48,517 nucleotides of DNA from the NCBI RefSeq assembly GCF_030651595.1, contig NZ_JAUSCH010000123.1, positions 1 to 48,517 on the forward strand, in the 5' to 3' direction. Position 1 is the stretch's first letter. Every line of letters starts with the position of its first letter. Shown in pieces: positions 1 to 8,861 of the stretch. Under the pieces are notes generated by a model. It saw nothing but the letters and a program-made list of their open reading frames with translations, was not told where the DNA came from and did no database searches. This DNA is from Candidatus Oleimmundimicrobium sp. (GTDB taxonomy: Bacteria > Actinomycetota > Aquicultoria > UBA3085 > Oleimmundimicrobiaceae). The position numbers were made by a program, and so were the translations under genes.

Positions 1-140
1 CCTCGGCAATTAAAGAAACAAAGAGGAGGGCTAAGGGGTTTGTGGAGAAGGCCCTGGGGGCCATAGAGCTAATTGAAAATGACGATGTAAGAGGGTCACT
101 TTGCTCTATTGGAGAGTTTGTAATTGATAGGTATCATTAA
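1..140 (+). CDS. Polyprenyl synthetase, C-terminal fragment (5' end outside window)
   Basis: An open frame runs from the window edge (first full codon at 3) to a TAA at 138-140, giving 45 residues. The tail contains AKGFVEKALGAIELI and ends GEFVIDRYH. This matches the way trans-isoprenyl diphosphate synthases (heptaprenyl/octaprenyl type) end: a helix of Ala/Leu, then L..l..FVi.R. These enzymes make the isoprenoid side chain of menaquinone. The next gene is an aminofutalosine-deaminase-like protein, which fits a quinone cluster. The catalytic DDxxD motifs would lie upstream of the window, so the call rests on the tail and the context only. Confidence 0.55.
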   Translation, partial: SAIKETKRRAKGFVEKALGAIELIENDDVRGSLCSIGEFVIDRYH

Positions 141-360
141 AAATGAAAAATGGAGAATGAAAAGTGAAAAACGATAATGAAGAAATAAGAACGGCAATTA
201 AAAATTAAGAAAGTTTTTATCTGGAGGATAATCCTTTTGATTAAAAACATTTTAGAATTTTATCTTTTATTAGTTGGTTTTAAATTTTAAATTTTTATAT
301 ATCATTCTACATTTTTATATTTTATTTTTTAATTTGCTGGAAGCTGAATTGGAGGTTTGC
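141..360. repeat. Heptamer-periodic AT-rich spacer
   Basis: The left half (about 142-215) is purine-rich with degenerate units near 7 bases such as AAATGAA and AAATGGA. The right half (about 282-345) is the pyrimidine-rich counterpart, with words such as CATTCTA and CATTTTT, so the two halves can partly pair. The stretch at about 314-337 reads almost the same as 31994-32016 upstream of trpF. A strong Shine-Dalgarno GGAGGAT at 223-229 precedes a TTG at 237, but that frame stops after 17 codons. The last bases carry the GGAGG (351-355) for the next gene. Confidence 0.6.
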
Positions 361-1710
361 ATGATATTAAAAGCTAAGTGGGTTTTGCCTGTAAATAAAA
401 AACCAATAGAAGATGGGGCAATTGTTGTTTCCGGTGACAGGATTGAGGCTGTTGGAAAACGCAAGAAGCTTGAAAAAAACTATCCTGACGAGAAAATTAA
501 GGATTTTGGTCAAGCTGTGCTTATGCCGGGATTTATTGACGCGCATACACATTTTGAATACAGTGCCTTTAGGGGGCTTTGTGATGATTTGCCTTTTACC
601 CGTTGGAAGTTGCAAGTAACAGAGAAAAGCGAATGTCTTACAGCCGAGGATTGGTTTTTCTCCGCTGAGCTTGGCGCGCTTGAAGCAATTGGGTCAGGGA
701 TTACCTGCATCGCAGATATTACAGATACAGGCGCAAGTCTTCAAGCTTCAAAAGAAGCAGGTCTTCGGGGAATTATATTCAACGAAGTAATGGGCATGGA
801 TAACTCAAAAGTAAATCAGATAATTTCAGATGCTAAAAAAAGGGTATCTTCTTGGCAAGCGGAAACCAAAGGAACAAATCTGGAAATAGGAATTTCTCCC
901 TATTCCGTTTATACCGTATCACCGTCTCTTTTTAAAGCTGTAAGCCACTGGGCAAAAGAGGATGGGCTCACGGTTTGTTTCCATCTTGCAGGCTCTTCTG
1001 ATGAATATGAATTTGTTAAATATGGTGCCAGTCCTTTAGCTACTTCTTTTTTAAAACAAATGGGCTGGAATGACCTTCTTTGGCAACCAATGGGAGTTAG
1101 TCCGGTGAAATATGTTGAGCAGTGGGATGCGTTTGAGTCGGGGAAAGTAATCGTCGTTCATTGTATCCAAGTTAGCGATGCGGATATAGATATTTTAAAA
1201 AAATATGATGTTTCCATCGTTCACTGCCCGAAATGTAGCGCAAAGCTGGGGATGGGAATTGCTCCACTCGATAAACTTTTTCATCAGAATTTTAAAGTAG
1301 GTATAGGCATGGATAGTCCCGCGAGCAACAATACAATAGATATGTTTGATGAGATGAGAATGGGACTTTTACTTCAACGAGGCTTGAATAAAAAAGTAGA
1401 GGGATTATCGGCGGAGAAATTTGTCAAGATGGCCACCCTTGGCGGAGCACAGGCTCTTAGAATTGATTCTCAAGTTGGTTCTTTGGAAAAAGGTAAAAAA
1501 GCTGACTTAATAGCAGTTGATATCTCTCATGCCCACCAGAGTCCCGTACGTGACCCCTACTCAACTTTAGTATATACTGCGAATCAAGAAGATGTAGTAT
1601 TCACTATGGTTGGAGGGAAAGTTCTTTATGAAGGAGGGGAACACCTTACTCTTGATAAAGAGAAAATATTGGCTATGATTGAGCCGGTAAGAATGAAGCT
1701 TAAGGGTTAA
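361..1710 (+). CDS. mqnX: Amidohydrolase, probable aminofutalosine deaminase (MqnX-like)
   Basis: This is a 449-residue amidohydrolase-superfamily enzyme of the cytosine deaminase / chlorohydrolase / MTA-SAH deaminase branch. Visible metal and catalytic residues are DAHTH (His62, His64), HLAG (His208), VHC (His267), HCP (His288) and MDSP (Asp318). The end, GSLEKGKKADLIAVD, closes the beta-sandwich domain. Such enzymes deaminate adenine nucleosides; the MqnX branch converts aminofutalosine to futalosine in menaquinone synthesis. That assignment is inferred from the neighbouring polyprenyl synthetase, and an MTA/SAH deaminase is the main alternative. The start at ATG 361 is chosen because GGAGG lies 5 bases upstream; a longer frame from 274 would begin inside AT-rich repeat. 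The next gene starts 15 bases downstream. Confidence 0.75.
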   Translation: MILKAKWVLPVNKKPIEDGAIVVSGDRIEAVGKRKKLEKNYPDEKIKDFGQAVLMPGFIDAHTHFEYSAFRGLCDDLPFTRWKLQVTEKSECLTAEDWFFSAELGALEAIGSGITCIADITDTGASLQASKEAGLRGIIFNEVMGMDNSKVNQIISDAKKRVSSWQAETKGTNLEIGISPYSVYTVSPSLFKAVSHWAKEDGLTVCFHLAGSSDEYEFVKYGASPLATSFLKQMGWNDLLWQPMGVSPVKYVEQWDAFESGKVIVVHCIQVSDADIDILKKYDVSIVHCPKCSAKLGMGIAPLDKLFHQNFKVGIGMDSPASNNTIDMFDEMRMGLLLQRGLNKKVEGLSAEKFVKMATLGGAQALRIDSQVGSLEKGKKADLIAVDISHAHQSPVRDPYSTLVYTANQEDVVFTMVGGKVLYEGGEHLTLDKEKILAMIEPVRMKLKG

Positions 1711-1725
1711 GGGTTTATAAAATTT

Positions 1726-2154
1726 ATGCAAGAACGAGGCATGGTTGTCGAAATAAAAAAAGACAAAGCCATAATTGAGATTGAACGGTCTGCGGCATGT
1801 AAAAGTTGTGGCATGTGTTTGGGGGGAAACAACAATAAAATGCGCATTGAGGTATTAAATCAGCCGAATGCCGAAGTTGGTGACAGGGTGAGTCTTGATA
1901 TTCAGCGCAGAAGTGTTCTTATTGCTTATTCAACAGTTTTTTTGCTTCCTCTGTTTTTTTTAGTAAGCGGTTTCTTTTTAGGCGAGTTTCTGGTTAACTC
2001 TTTTAGCATAGGACTCGACCCGCAAAACTTCGGTTTTTTTATGGGTCTGATTTTTCTTGGGATTTCGTACTTGTTAATTAGAAAAATAGATACAAAAGTG
2101 GCATCCAACAGCCAATTTGAACCTCATATTAGTCGTGTTTGGAAAAAAAATTAA
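1726..2154 (+). CDS. RseC/MucC-like membrane protein
   Basis: This 142-residue protein has the RseC/MucC layout. It opens with a short beta-rich segment (MQERGMVVEI, then AIIEIE), followed by a Cys cluster with Cys25, Cys28 and Cys31 (CKSCGMC). Two hydrophobic helices follow at about 64-87 and 97-117, and the tail is short and basic. Family members modulate an anti-sigma factor or help reduce the SoxR iron-sulfur cluster, and in anaerobes they often accompany Rnf or redox genes. The real role here is unknown. ATG 1726 is preferred over ATG 1741 because family members start M.E.G.V. It probably forms an operon with the genes on either side. Confidence 0.7.
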   Translation: MQERGMVVEIKKDKAIIEIERSAACKSCGMCLGGNNNKMRIEVLNQPNAEVGDRVSLDIQRRSVLIAYSTVFLLPLFFLVSGFFLGEFLVNSFSIGLDPQNFGFFMGLIFLGISYLLIRKIDTKVASNSQFEPHISRVWKKN

Positions 2155-2177
2155 CTTTATTATAGGAGGAGATTTAT

Positions 2178-2573
2178 TTGAAAGATGATGAATTATTTAA
2201 AGATGAATCCGTTTCAGGCAAGAAAAGTGCAAAGAAAAAAACAAAAAGTACTTCTTCCAAGCAACAAAAGCCCTCACAAGAATTCGATATAATGTCTCAA
2301 AATATAGGATTGGTTTGGGCAGTTGCTTTAGTTGTGGTTGCATTTATTGTTGGTTTTTTTGTAAGAGGATTGTTTTTACCAACACAAACTGCCGATGAGC
2401 CGTCAATGCAAGCTCCTGCTCTTACGGAAGAGCAGATACAGAGCGGTGAAATGCCAGCTGGCCATCCACAAGTTGGTGCTGAAATGCCAATAGAAGCTCC
2501 TTTAACGACCGGAACAACTCCAACTTCAATGGTTGAGGTGGAGGTTGGGGCAGAAACTACTGCAACTCCTTAA
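2178..2573 (+). CDS. Hypothetical single-pass membrane protein, Lys-rich head and Pro/Thr-rich tail
   Basis: I do not recognise this 131-residue protein. Residues 1-37 are highly charged (many Lys and Ser), one transmembrane helix follows at about 44-68 (LVWAVALVVVAFIVGFFV), and the remainder is Pro, Thr, Ala and Glu-rich and probably disordered. The charge distribution suggests the Lys-rich end is cytoplasmic and the acidic tail outside. The start is TTG 2178, fixed by GGAGGA at 2165-2170 with 7 bases of spacing. It lies 20 bases before the membrane-anchored TPR gene, so the two are probably co-transcribed and may act together. Confidence 0.6.
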   Translation: MKDDELFKDESVSGKKSAKKKTKSTSSKQQKPSQEFDIMSQNIGLVWAVALVVVAFIVGFFVRGLFLPTQTADEPSMQAPALTEEQIQSGEMPAGHPQVGAEMPIEAPLTTGTTPTSMVEVEVGAETTATP

Positions 2574-2593
2574 TTTAATAAAGGTGTTTTATA

Positions 2594-3223
2594 ATGATAG
2601 ATAAGACTAAAGTTTCATTGATAAACAAACTTATTGCTTTAGGAATAGCTGTTTTGTTTATAGCTAGTTTTTTGGGCGGATTTGCTTATCTCGTGAATTC
2701 ACCCCAGCAAACTCAAAACTCAGTCGATCCACAAGAGCTTAATTTTCAAAATGAAGCGGCCCAAATAGGAGCTTATTTGGAGGAGAACCCAAAAGATGTT
2801 CAAGCTTGGGCTGAGCTCGGAAACACTTATTACGATAGGGGAGCTCAAACTGAGGATTTAAATATGTTTGCGGCGGCTATTGATGCATATAGAAGGGCAT
2901 TAGAGCTCGACCCAAACCAAAATGATGCGCGTACTGATATGGCTTTGGCCTATCTTTTTATGGGTAGCACCGAAAAAGCCATTGCTGAATTAAAAAAAGT
3001 TCTGGAAAATGATCCCAATCATGTAAATGCGATTCTTGATTTAGGTTACGCCAATAAAGTTGCGGGCAATCTTTCTGAGGCCGTCAAATTTTGGGAGAAA
3101 TTTTTAGAAATTGCTCCTCAAGATCATCCCAAGAGAGCGGATGTAGAAAAAGGCCTGGAAGAAATTAAAAAAGAGATTTCAAAAACAGAGAAAGATACGA
3201 CTGAGTTAGAAAGTGGCAGATAG
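2594..3223 (+). CDS. Membrane-anchored TPR-repeat protein
   Basis: A 209-residue protein with an N-terminal signal anchor at about 13-33 (IALGIAVLFIASFLGGFAYL), then about three tetratricopeptide repeats between residues 60 and 185. Typical TPR words are AWAELGNTYYDRG, AYRRALELDPN and AILDLGYANK. The tail is Glu and Lys-rich. TPR domains hold protein complexes together; this one would sit on the outer face of the membrane. The layout resembles CcmI/NrfG-type scaffolds, but no cytochrome maturation gene is visible here. It is followed by a repeat-filled spacer, so it is probably the last gene of this group. Confidence 0.7.
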   Translation: MIDKTKVSLINKLIALGIAVLFIASFLGGFAYLVNSPQQTQNSVDPQELNFQNEAAQIGAYLEENPKDVQAWAELGNTYYDRGAQTEDLNMFAAAIDAYRRALELDPNQNDARTDMALAYLFMGSTEKAIAELKKVLENDPNHVNAILDLGYANKVAGNLSEAVKFWEKFLEIAPQDHPKRADVEKGLEEIKKEISKTEKDTTELESGR

Positions 3224-3551
3224 CAGATGCCTGCCCGCCGTTGGCGGGGCTAATGGCAAATAGCAGATAGTTAAAACGGAGAGCAGGGAGCATAGAGATT
3301 AGAGCGGAGAGCAGAAAATTAGAATTAAGGATTAAAAGATTAAAGATCAATTCTTCTCCGTCATTGCGAGTGACCGAAGGGGGAAGTGTCTGCTAAGTGT
3401 GTAACCTTTACAAGAGTAATGGGTAAAAAAGAGAAAGGTCATTACCTGGTACAGGGCTATGCCAGGTCTAATGACGAGGGGCCGAAAGCGACAAAGCAAT
3501 CTCGATATATAATATAGATTTCTAACCAATAAAAATTAACTGGGTGATTTT
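3224..3551. repeat. Repeat-filled spacer (heptamer tract, GC palindrome, split CATTGCGAG repeat)
   Basis: No gene is seen in these 328 bases. GCCTGCCCGCC at 3229-3239 pairs with GGCGGGGC at 3243-3250. From about 3262 to 3350 there is a degenerate tandem of roughly 7-base units, for example CGGAGAG, which occurs twice. The left arm of the CATTGCGAG repeat lies at 3359-3381 and its right arm, ending GCAATCTCG, at 3483-3504. About 100 bases of other sequence separate them; that insert includes a stretch near 3388-3412 that looks a little like an insertion-sequence end. leuD begins right after this block. Confidence 0.65.
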
Positions 3552-4055
3552 ATGAAATTTCAAGGTAAAGCACATAAATATGGAAGAGATGTAGATACTG
3601 ACGTTATAATTCCAGCGAGGTATTTAAATACTTCTGACCCTAAAGAACTTGGGAAGCATGCTCTTGAAGATTTGGATGCGGAGTTTGTCAATAAAGTTTC
3701 TCCTGGAGACATATTGGTTGCGGAGGAAAATTTTGGTTGCGGTTCTTCAAGAGAGCATGCTCCGATTGCAATAAAGGTTGCAGGAATATCTTGTGTGATA
3801 GCAAAATCATTTGCCAGGATATTTTACCGTAATTCAATCAATATGGGTCTTCCGATTTTGGAATGTCCGGAAGCCGTAGATGGAATAAATGCCGGCGATG
3901 AAATTAAAGTTAATATTAATTCAGGGGAGATAACAAACTTAAGCACTGGAAAAGTTTTTAAAGCTATGCCTTTTCCTGATTTTATCCAGGCGATAATAGA
4001 AAAAGGCGGTTTAATAAATTATCTTAAAAGTAAGGTAAAAACCCGCGTTTGTTAA
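3552..4055 (+). CDS. leuD: 3-isopropylmalate/citramalate isomerase small subunit
   Basis: A 167-residue LeuD-type aconitase swivel domain. [13 protein letters not shown] (residues 13-25) and [12 protein letters not shown] (60-71) are the family signatures, and the length is that of the short archaeal/thermophile type. With a large subunit (LeuC), which carries the 4Fe-4S cluster, it isomerises isopropylmalate for leucine or citramalate for isoleucine. No leuC is in the window, so the partner must be elsewhere. The start at ATG 3552 has GGGTGA four bases upstream. The last codons (KTRVC) run into a GGGTAA-type repeat word, so the C-terminal tail may have been altered by repeat sequence. Confidence 0.9.
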   Translation: MKFQGKAHKYGRDVDTDVIIPARYLNTSDPKELGKHALEDLDAEFVNKVSPGDILVAEENFGCGSSREHAPIAIKVAGISCVIAKSFARIFYRNSINMGLPILECPEAVDGINAGDEIKVNINSGEITNLSTGKVFKAMPFPDFIQAIIEKGGLINYLKSKVKTRVC

Positions 4056-4078
4056 CGGGTAAGGGGGCGGATTGATTC

Positions 4079-5143
4079 GTGGGTAGAAATTATAAAATAG
4101 GGGTAATACCGGGAGATGGTACTGGTCCAGAAGTTGTAAGAGAAGGTTTAAAGGTATTGGAGTCGGTAAGCAAGAGATGCGATTTTACTTGTGATTTAAT
4201 TAAATATGATTTTGGTGGAGAAAGATATTTGCGAACAGGAGAGGTTCTTTCCGACTCAGCCATAGAAGAATTTAAAAAACTTGATGTCATTTATTTGGGG
4301 GCAATTGGTCATCCTGATGTAAAACCCGGAATTTTAGAGAAGGGTATTCTTTTAAAAATTCGTTTCGAATTAGATCAATACATAAATCTTCGTCCTATTA
4401 AATTATATCCGGGCGTAGATACGCCTTTAAAAGATAAAGGGGTTGAGGATATTGATTTTGTTGTTGTTAGGGAGAACACAGAAGGTCTTTACGTGGGCGC
4501 GGGGGGATTTTTAAAGAAGGGGACTCCCGATGAAGTTGCTGTGCAGGAAAGTATAAATACCCGCAAAGGTGTGGAAAGATGTATAAGATATGCTTTTGAG
4601 CTCTGCAAGAAACGAAACAAAAGAAATAAGCTTACTCTTTGCGGAAAGACAAATGTTTTAACTTATGCTTTCGATTTGTGGGAAAGAGCTTTTAACGAAG
4701 TTGCAAGAGAATATCCTGGAATAAGTACAGATTATGCTCATGTTGATGCGGCTTGTATGTGGTTTGTTAAAAATCCGCGATATTTTGATGTGATAGTAAC
4801 TGATAATTTGTTTGGAGATATTATCACTGACCTTGGCGCAATGATTCAGGGTGGAATGGGAATAGCGGCTGGGGGTAACATTAATCCCGAAGGTGTTTCT
4901 ATGTTTGAGCCAATTGGCGGCTCTGCTCCAAAATATACCGGTAAAAATGTGATAAATCCTCTGGCAGCAATATGTGCAGTTCAAATGATGATGGATTGTT
5001 TGGGGGAAAAAGAAGCAGCTAACTTGATAGAAAAAGGAGTTATTAAGGTAACTAGCGAAAAATTAAAAAGTTTATCTGCGGGAAAAATGGGATATACTAC
5101 TGCTGAAGTCGGAGACATGGTTGCTAACTACGTTAAGGAATAA
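4079..5143 (+). CDS. leuB: 3-isopropylmalate dehydrogenase family (LeuB)
   Basis: A 354-residue member of the isocitrate/isopropylmalate dehydrogenase family. It reads [13 protein letters not shown] at the N-terminus, then [10 protein letters not shown] near residue 137, and the metal-binding Asp region [16 protein letters not shown] near 240. [13 protein letters not shown] follows for NAD contact. It oxidatively decarboxylates 3-isopropylmalate, or 3-methylmalate in the citramalate route. The start is GTG 4079, with a purine-rich AGGGGGCGG about 8 bases upstream. It follows leuD by 23 bases and clearly shares its operon. Tartrate or malate dehydrogenases of the same family are a less likely alternative given the neighbours. 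Confidence 0.88.
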   Translation: MGRNYKIGVIPGDGTGPEVVREGLKVLESVSKRCDFTCDLIKYDFGGERYLRTGEVLSDSAIEEFKKLDVIYLGAIGHPDVKPGILEKGILLKIRFELDQYINLRPIKLYPGVDTPLKDKGVEDIDFVVVRENTEGLYVGAGGFLKKGTPDEVAVQESINTRKGVERCIRYAFELCKKRNKRNKLTLCGKTNVLTYAFDLWERAFNEVAREYPGISTDYAHVDAACMWFVKNPRYFDVIVTDNLFGDIITDLGAMIQGGMGIAAGGNINPEGVSMFEPIGGSAPKYTGKNVINPLAAICAVQMMMDCLGEKEAANLIEKGVIKVTSEKLKSLSAGKMGYTTAEVGDMVANYVKE

Positions 5144-5215
5144 AGGGTAACGGGGATATAGGGTAAAGGAAAGTAATAGAAAACTAAACCCCTCAACCCA
5201 AACTTAATAATATAT
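5144..5215. repeat. Heptamer-periodic spacer, GGGTAAC type
   Basis: The spacer between leuB and ilvE consists of degenerate units near 7 bases such as GGGTAAC and GGGGATA, followed by a partial pyrimidine counterpart (AAACCCCTCAACCC). Closely similar words occur at 29259-29290 before trpG and at 10015-10025 before dnaE. The GGAGG of ilvE lies beyond it. Confidence 0.55.
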
Positions 5216-5249
5216 TGGCGGTTAAACTAGATAAGGAGGGTTCTAAAGA

Positions 5250-6164
5250 ATGGCAATAACCGAAGTTGAAAAGATATGGATGAACGGAAAGTTGGTTAAA
5301 TGGGCCGATGCAAAAGTCCATGTATTAACTCATGCTTTGCATTACGGCACGGGGGTGTTTGAAGGAATTCGAGCATACGAAACAGATAAAGGTACGGCCG
5401 TATTTCGCTTAACTGATCATATTAAGCGGCTTTTCAACTCTGCAAAAATTTATAAAATGGATATTCCTTATTCAATGGATGAAATTGTTGAGGCAGTCAA
5501 GGAAACAATTAAGGCAAACAATATTAAAAGTTGTTACATAAGACCAATTATTTACAGGGGATATGGCGAAATGGGTCTTTATCCCATGAATGTTCCTGTT
5601 GACGTATCAATTGCGGTTTGGCCTTGGGGAGCTTATTTGGGCGACGAAGGCATAAAGCATGGTGTTAAAACCTGCATATCTTCTTTTCAAAGAATTTCTC
5701 CCAACGCTCTTCCGCCAGCAGCCAAAGCAACAGGACAGTATATAAACTCAATTTTAGCAAAACTGGAAGCGGAAGATTCAGGATACGACGAAGCGATATT
5801 GCTTGATCATCAAGGTTTTGTTTCAGAAGGCCCCGGGGAAAATATATTTTTAGTAAAGGATGGGATTATTTATACGCCCCCAACTTCTGCCAGTGTTCTT
5901 GGAGGAATAACTCGGGATTCAGTTATGGATATAGCGTGTGATATGGATTATCCGGTTATTGAGGAAAATATTGTTCGCTCGGATTTATACGTTGCAGATG
6001 AAGCTTTCTTTACCGGCACCGCGGCTGAAGTTGTGCCCATTCGTGAGGTTGATGGTCGGGTTATCGGTGATCCCGGTGAAGTTACCAGGGCAATTCAAAA
6101 TAAGTTTTTCTCGATTATAAATGGAGAAGAAGAAGAATATATAGATTGGTTGGAGTTTGTTTAG
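5250..6164 (+). CDS. ilvE: Branched-chain amino acid aminotransferase
   Basis: A 304-residue fold-type IV PLP enzyme. HYGTGVFEGIRAY (31-43) is the class signature, and the PLP lysine is Lys159 in PPAAKATGQYINS. GPGENIFLVKDG and SVLGGITRDSV complete the cofactor and phosphate-binding loops. It transfers the amino group from glutamate to the keto acids of Leu, Ile and Val, the final step for the products of the neighbouring leuDB and cimA genes. The start is ATG 5250 behind AAGGAGGG. The length equals that of E. coli IlvE-type enzymes. Confidence 0.93.
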   Translation: MAITEVEKIWMNGKLVKWADAKVHVLTHALHYGTGVFEGIRAYETDKGTAVFRLTDHIKRLFNSAKIYKMDIPYSMDEIVEAVKETIKANNIKSCYIRPIIYRGYGEMGLYPMNVPVDVSIAVWPWGAYLGDEGIKHGVKTCISSFQRISPNALPPAAKATGQYINSILAKLEAEDSGYDEAILLDHQGFVSEGPGENIFLVKDGIIYTPPTSASVLGGITRDSVMDIACDMDYPVIEENIVRSDLYVADEAFFTGTAAEVVPIREVDGRVIGDPGEVTRAIQNKFFSIINGEEEEYIDWLEFV

Positions 6165-6263
6165 AAATTAAGGATGCAGGAGAAAGAGTTAAAAGAGTAA
6201 AATAAAACTTGAAACTCATAAGGTTTTTAACTTCTTTTTTGTACGAATTTGAAGGTGATTAGG

Positions 6264-7847
6264 ATGGCTAAGCAGGAAGTAAAGTTATACGATACTACAC
6301 TTCGCGATGGGGCCCAAAGGGAAGGGCTCTCACTTTCGGTTGAGGACAAACTGAAGATTACCACTAAACTTGACGAGCTTGGAATTCACTACATTGAGGG
6401 TGGTTGGCCCGGTTCTAATCCCAAAGATGTTGAATATTTTAAGCAGGTAAAAAAGCTCAAATTAAATAATTCAAAAGTGGTTGCATTTGGAAGTACACGG
6501 AGAAAAGGTGTTTCAATAAAGGATGATAAAAATATTCAACATCTCATAAAAGCCGGAACAGAAGTAGTATGTCTTGTCGGAAAAAGCTGGGATGTTCACG
6601 TTACTTATGTTTTAATCACTACTTTAGAAGATAATCTTCAGATGATTGCCGATTCAATTAAATATCTGAAAAAGCGAGGGATTCAAGTTTTTTTCGATGC
6701 CGAGCATTTCTTTGATGGATACAGAGGCAATCCCGACTACGCGCTTAAAACAATAAAAACCGCTGAAGAAGCCGGTGCTGATTGTATTATTTTATGTGAT
6801 AGTAATGGTGGTTCAATTCCAACGCAGATAAAAGAGATATTTAAGGAAGTAAAAAAATACATAGATACACCTCTTGGTATTCACGCTCATAATGATTCGG
6901 GTTGTGCTGTGGCAAATAGCTTAGCTGCTGTTGAGGCGGGAGCTGTCCAGGTTCAAGGTACCGTAAACGGTTATGGAGAGCGTTGCGGTAATGCCGACCT
7001 TGTGTCGATTATTCCCAACCTTGTTGTTAAAATGGGAGTTTCTTGTATTCCTAAAGATAAACTGCAGATGTTATCCGAGGTATCTTACTATGTAAGTGAA
7101 GTGGCCAACATTGTTGCAGACCCCCATCAACCCTATGTTGGAGAGAGTGCTTTTGCTCATAAAGGTGGCATTCATATAAGTGCCACGATGAAACAGAAGG
7201 GAGCTTATGAGCACGTAGATCCAAGTTTAGTGGGGAATCTTCAGAGAGTGTTAATTTCTGATCAATCAGGGGCTGCTGCAATTGTTCATAAAGCAAAAGA
7301 GGTTGGCATAGACCTCTCGGATCGGCCTGAGCAAGTTATGACTATCTTAAGGAAACTGAAAAAGCTTGAGCACCAGGGCTATCATTTTGAAACAGCTGAT
7401 GGTTCTTTCGAAATATTTTTAAGGAAAAATACGGGTTCATATAGGCCTCTCTTTAGACTCGAGAGTTACAAGATAATTGTTACTCGTTTAGATAAGGGTC
7501 ATCCAAAAACAGAGGCGGTTGTTAAAATATGGGTTGAGGACAAGAGGATAGTTGAGCTTGCTGAAGGTAATGGCCCGGTTAACGCTTTAGACAAAGCATT
7601 AAGAAAAGCAATTGCTCGGATATATCCTGCTTTAGAAAAGATAAGTTTAACCGATTATAAGGTGCGAATTATAAATGCAAAAAAGGGTACAGCCGCGGTG
7701 GTTCGTGTGCTTATCGAATCCACTGATGGTGAAAATACTTGGGGTACTGTTGGGGTGCATGAAAATATAATAGAGGCCAGCTGGGAAGCTTTGGCAGATA
7801 GCATAGAACATGGATTCAAATATAAGAAAAGCAAGAGTAAGAATTAG
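6264..7847 (+). CDS. cimA: (R)-citramalate synthase
   Basis: A 527-residue DRE-TIM metallolyase. The N-terminal barrel begins [19 protein letters not shown], carries [15 protein letters not shown] for metal binding, and has [17 protein letters not shown]. After about residue 370 comes the LeuA-type dimerisation/regulatory domain. CimA condenses pyruvate with acetyl-CoA to citramalate, the threonine-independent entry into isoleucine. The motif [10 protein letters not shown] and the longer length separate it from LeuA and homocitrate synthase. ATG 6264 is chosen as start since AAGGTGAT lies just upstream; an in-frame TTG at 6249 has no ribosome site. Position after leuDB-ilvE fits the isoleucine route. 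Confidence 0.9.
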   Translation: MAKQEVKLYDTTLRDGAQREGLSLSVEDKLKITTKLDELGIHYIEGGWPGSNPKDVEYFKQVKKLKLNNSKVVAFGSTRRKGVSIKDDKNIQHLIKAGTEVVCLVGKSWDVHVTYVLITTLEDNLQMIADSIKYLKKRGIQVFFDAEHFFDGYRGNPDYALKTIKTAEEAGADCIILCDSNGGSIPTQIKEIFKEVKKYIDTPLGIHAHNDSGCAVANSLAAVEAGAVQVQGTVNGYGERCGNADLVSIIPNLVVKMGVSCIPKDKLQMLSEVSYYVSEVANIVADPHQPYVGESAFAHKGGIHISATMKQKGAYEHVDPSLVGNLQRVLISDQSGAAAIVHKAKEVGIDLSDRPEQVMTILRKLKKLEHQGYHFETADGSFEIFLRKNTGSYRPLFRLESYKIIVTRLDKGHPKTEAVVKIWVEDKRIVELAEGNGPVNALDKALRKAIARIYPALEKISLTDYKVRIINAKKGTAAVVRVLIESTDGENTWGTVGVHENIIEASWEALADSIEHGFKYKKSKSKN

Positions 7848-8099
7848 TAGATGGAATATAGAGTATGGTCTAAGTCAAAAGAAGAGTATAGGATATTCAG
7901 CTCTCGGCCGTCAGCTGCCAGGATGAGCATAATGAGAGTGAAGAGTAAAAAATAAAAAGAAGGTCATTGCGAGCGACCGAAGGGAGCGCGGCAATCTCAG
8001 AAAAGGGCAGTCAGGAGTCAACCGCTTCGCTGGTCAAAAGTCAAGAAAAAAAGCTGGGGTCTGGTAGCTGGCAACTGATAGCTGATTGTGGGTGATTTT
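7848..8099. repeat. Spacer with CATTGCGAG hairpin repeat and heptamer tracts
   Basis: The clearest interspersed repeat copy of the window lies at 7963-7999. It begins GTCATTGCGAGCGACCGAAG and ends GCGGCAATCTCA, and ATTGC and GCAAT form the outer stem. To its left are purine-rich degenerate units. To its right, about 8055-8086, are units of the CTGGTAG and CTGGCAA kind with a 7-base step. No gene is seen. Confidence 0.65.
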
Positions 8100-8861
8100 T
8101 TGAAAATAATTCGGTTCTCCTTTGGCTCCAAAGTGCAATACGGGACGTTAAACGGCGAGCTTGTTAGAGGAATTCATGGAGACCCGTTTGAAAACTTTAA
8201 TATAACGGGTGATGAATTTTTACTTGGCGAAGTTGATTTATTGCCTCCCGTACAGCCATCTAAAATTATTGCTGTAGGATTAAACTATAAAAATCACGCT
8301 CGTGAATTAAAAATGGATATTCCCGACGAACCAATAATTTTTATAAAACCCTCAACCTCTCTAATTGGACCGAATGAAAAAATAATCTACCCTGTAATGT
8401 CAAAACAAGTGGACTATGAAGCTGAATTAGGAATAGTTATTAAAGATAAAATAAGAAATGTATCTAAAGAAGAAGCTGCAAAGCATATTCTGGGATTTAC
8501 GTGTGCAAATGATGTAACGGCAAGGGATTTGCAAAAGAAGGATGTTCAGTGGACTCGCGCCAAGAGTTTTGATACTTTTTGTCCGATTGGGCCCTGCGTG
8601 GAAACCGAAATTGATCCCAAAAATCTTTCGATTGAACTTTTGCTTAATGGGGAAGTTAAGCAGTCCTCAAATACTTCCAATATGATTTTTGATATTTATT
8701 TTCTCGTGAGTTTTATCTCTAAAATTATGACGCTTTTCCCGGGTGATGTAATCATAACAGGAACTCCACCTGGAGTCGGTTCCATGCAAGTTGGAAATGT
8801 AGTTGAGGTAAAAATTGAAGGAATTGGGACTTTGAAGAATACCGTTGCTAGTAAAGTTTGA
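8100..8861 (+). CDS. Fumarylacetoacetate hydrolase (FAH) family protein
   Basis: A 253-residue FAH-fold enzyme. It shows KIIAVGLNYKNHA, the metal-binding YEAELGIVI, the NDVTARDLQ signature, and ITGTPPGVG near the end. Family members cleave or decarboxylate beta-keto acids such as fumarylpyruvate, oxaloacetate or 2-hydroxyhepta-dienedioate; the substrate cannot be told from sequence. Oxaloacetate decarboxylase or acylpyruvase activity would be a housekeeping role in an anaerobe. TTG 8100 is preferred as start because GGGTGA sits 4 bases upstream exactly as at leuD; a GTG at 8088 in the same frame is possible. Repeats flank it on the left and a long empty spacer on the right, so it is likely a single-gene unit. 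Confidence 0.82.
   Translation: MKIIRFSFGSKVQYGTLNGELVRGIHGDPFENFNITGDEFLLGEVDLLPPVQPSKIIAVGLNYKNHARELKMDIPDEPIIFIKPSTSLIGPNEKIIYPVMSKQVDYEAELGIVIKDKIRNVSKEEAAKHILGFTCANDVTARDLQKKDVQWTRAKSFDTFCPIGPCVETEIDPKNLSIELLLNGEVKQSSNTSNMIFDIYFLVSFISKIMTLFPGDVIITGTPPGVGSMQVGNVVEVKIEGIGTLKNTVASKV

Noticed and set aside
237-290. A 17-codon hydrophobic frame from TTG 237 with a strong GGAGGAT
   Set aside because: It is very short, without known counterpart, and lies in AT-rich repeat sequence; the ribosome site may be left over from a lost gene.
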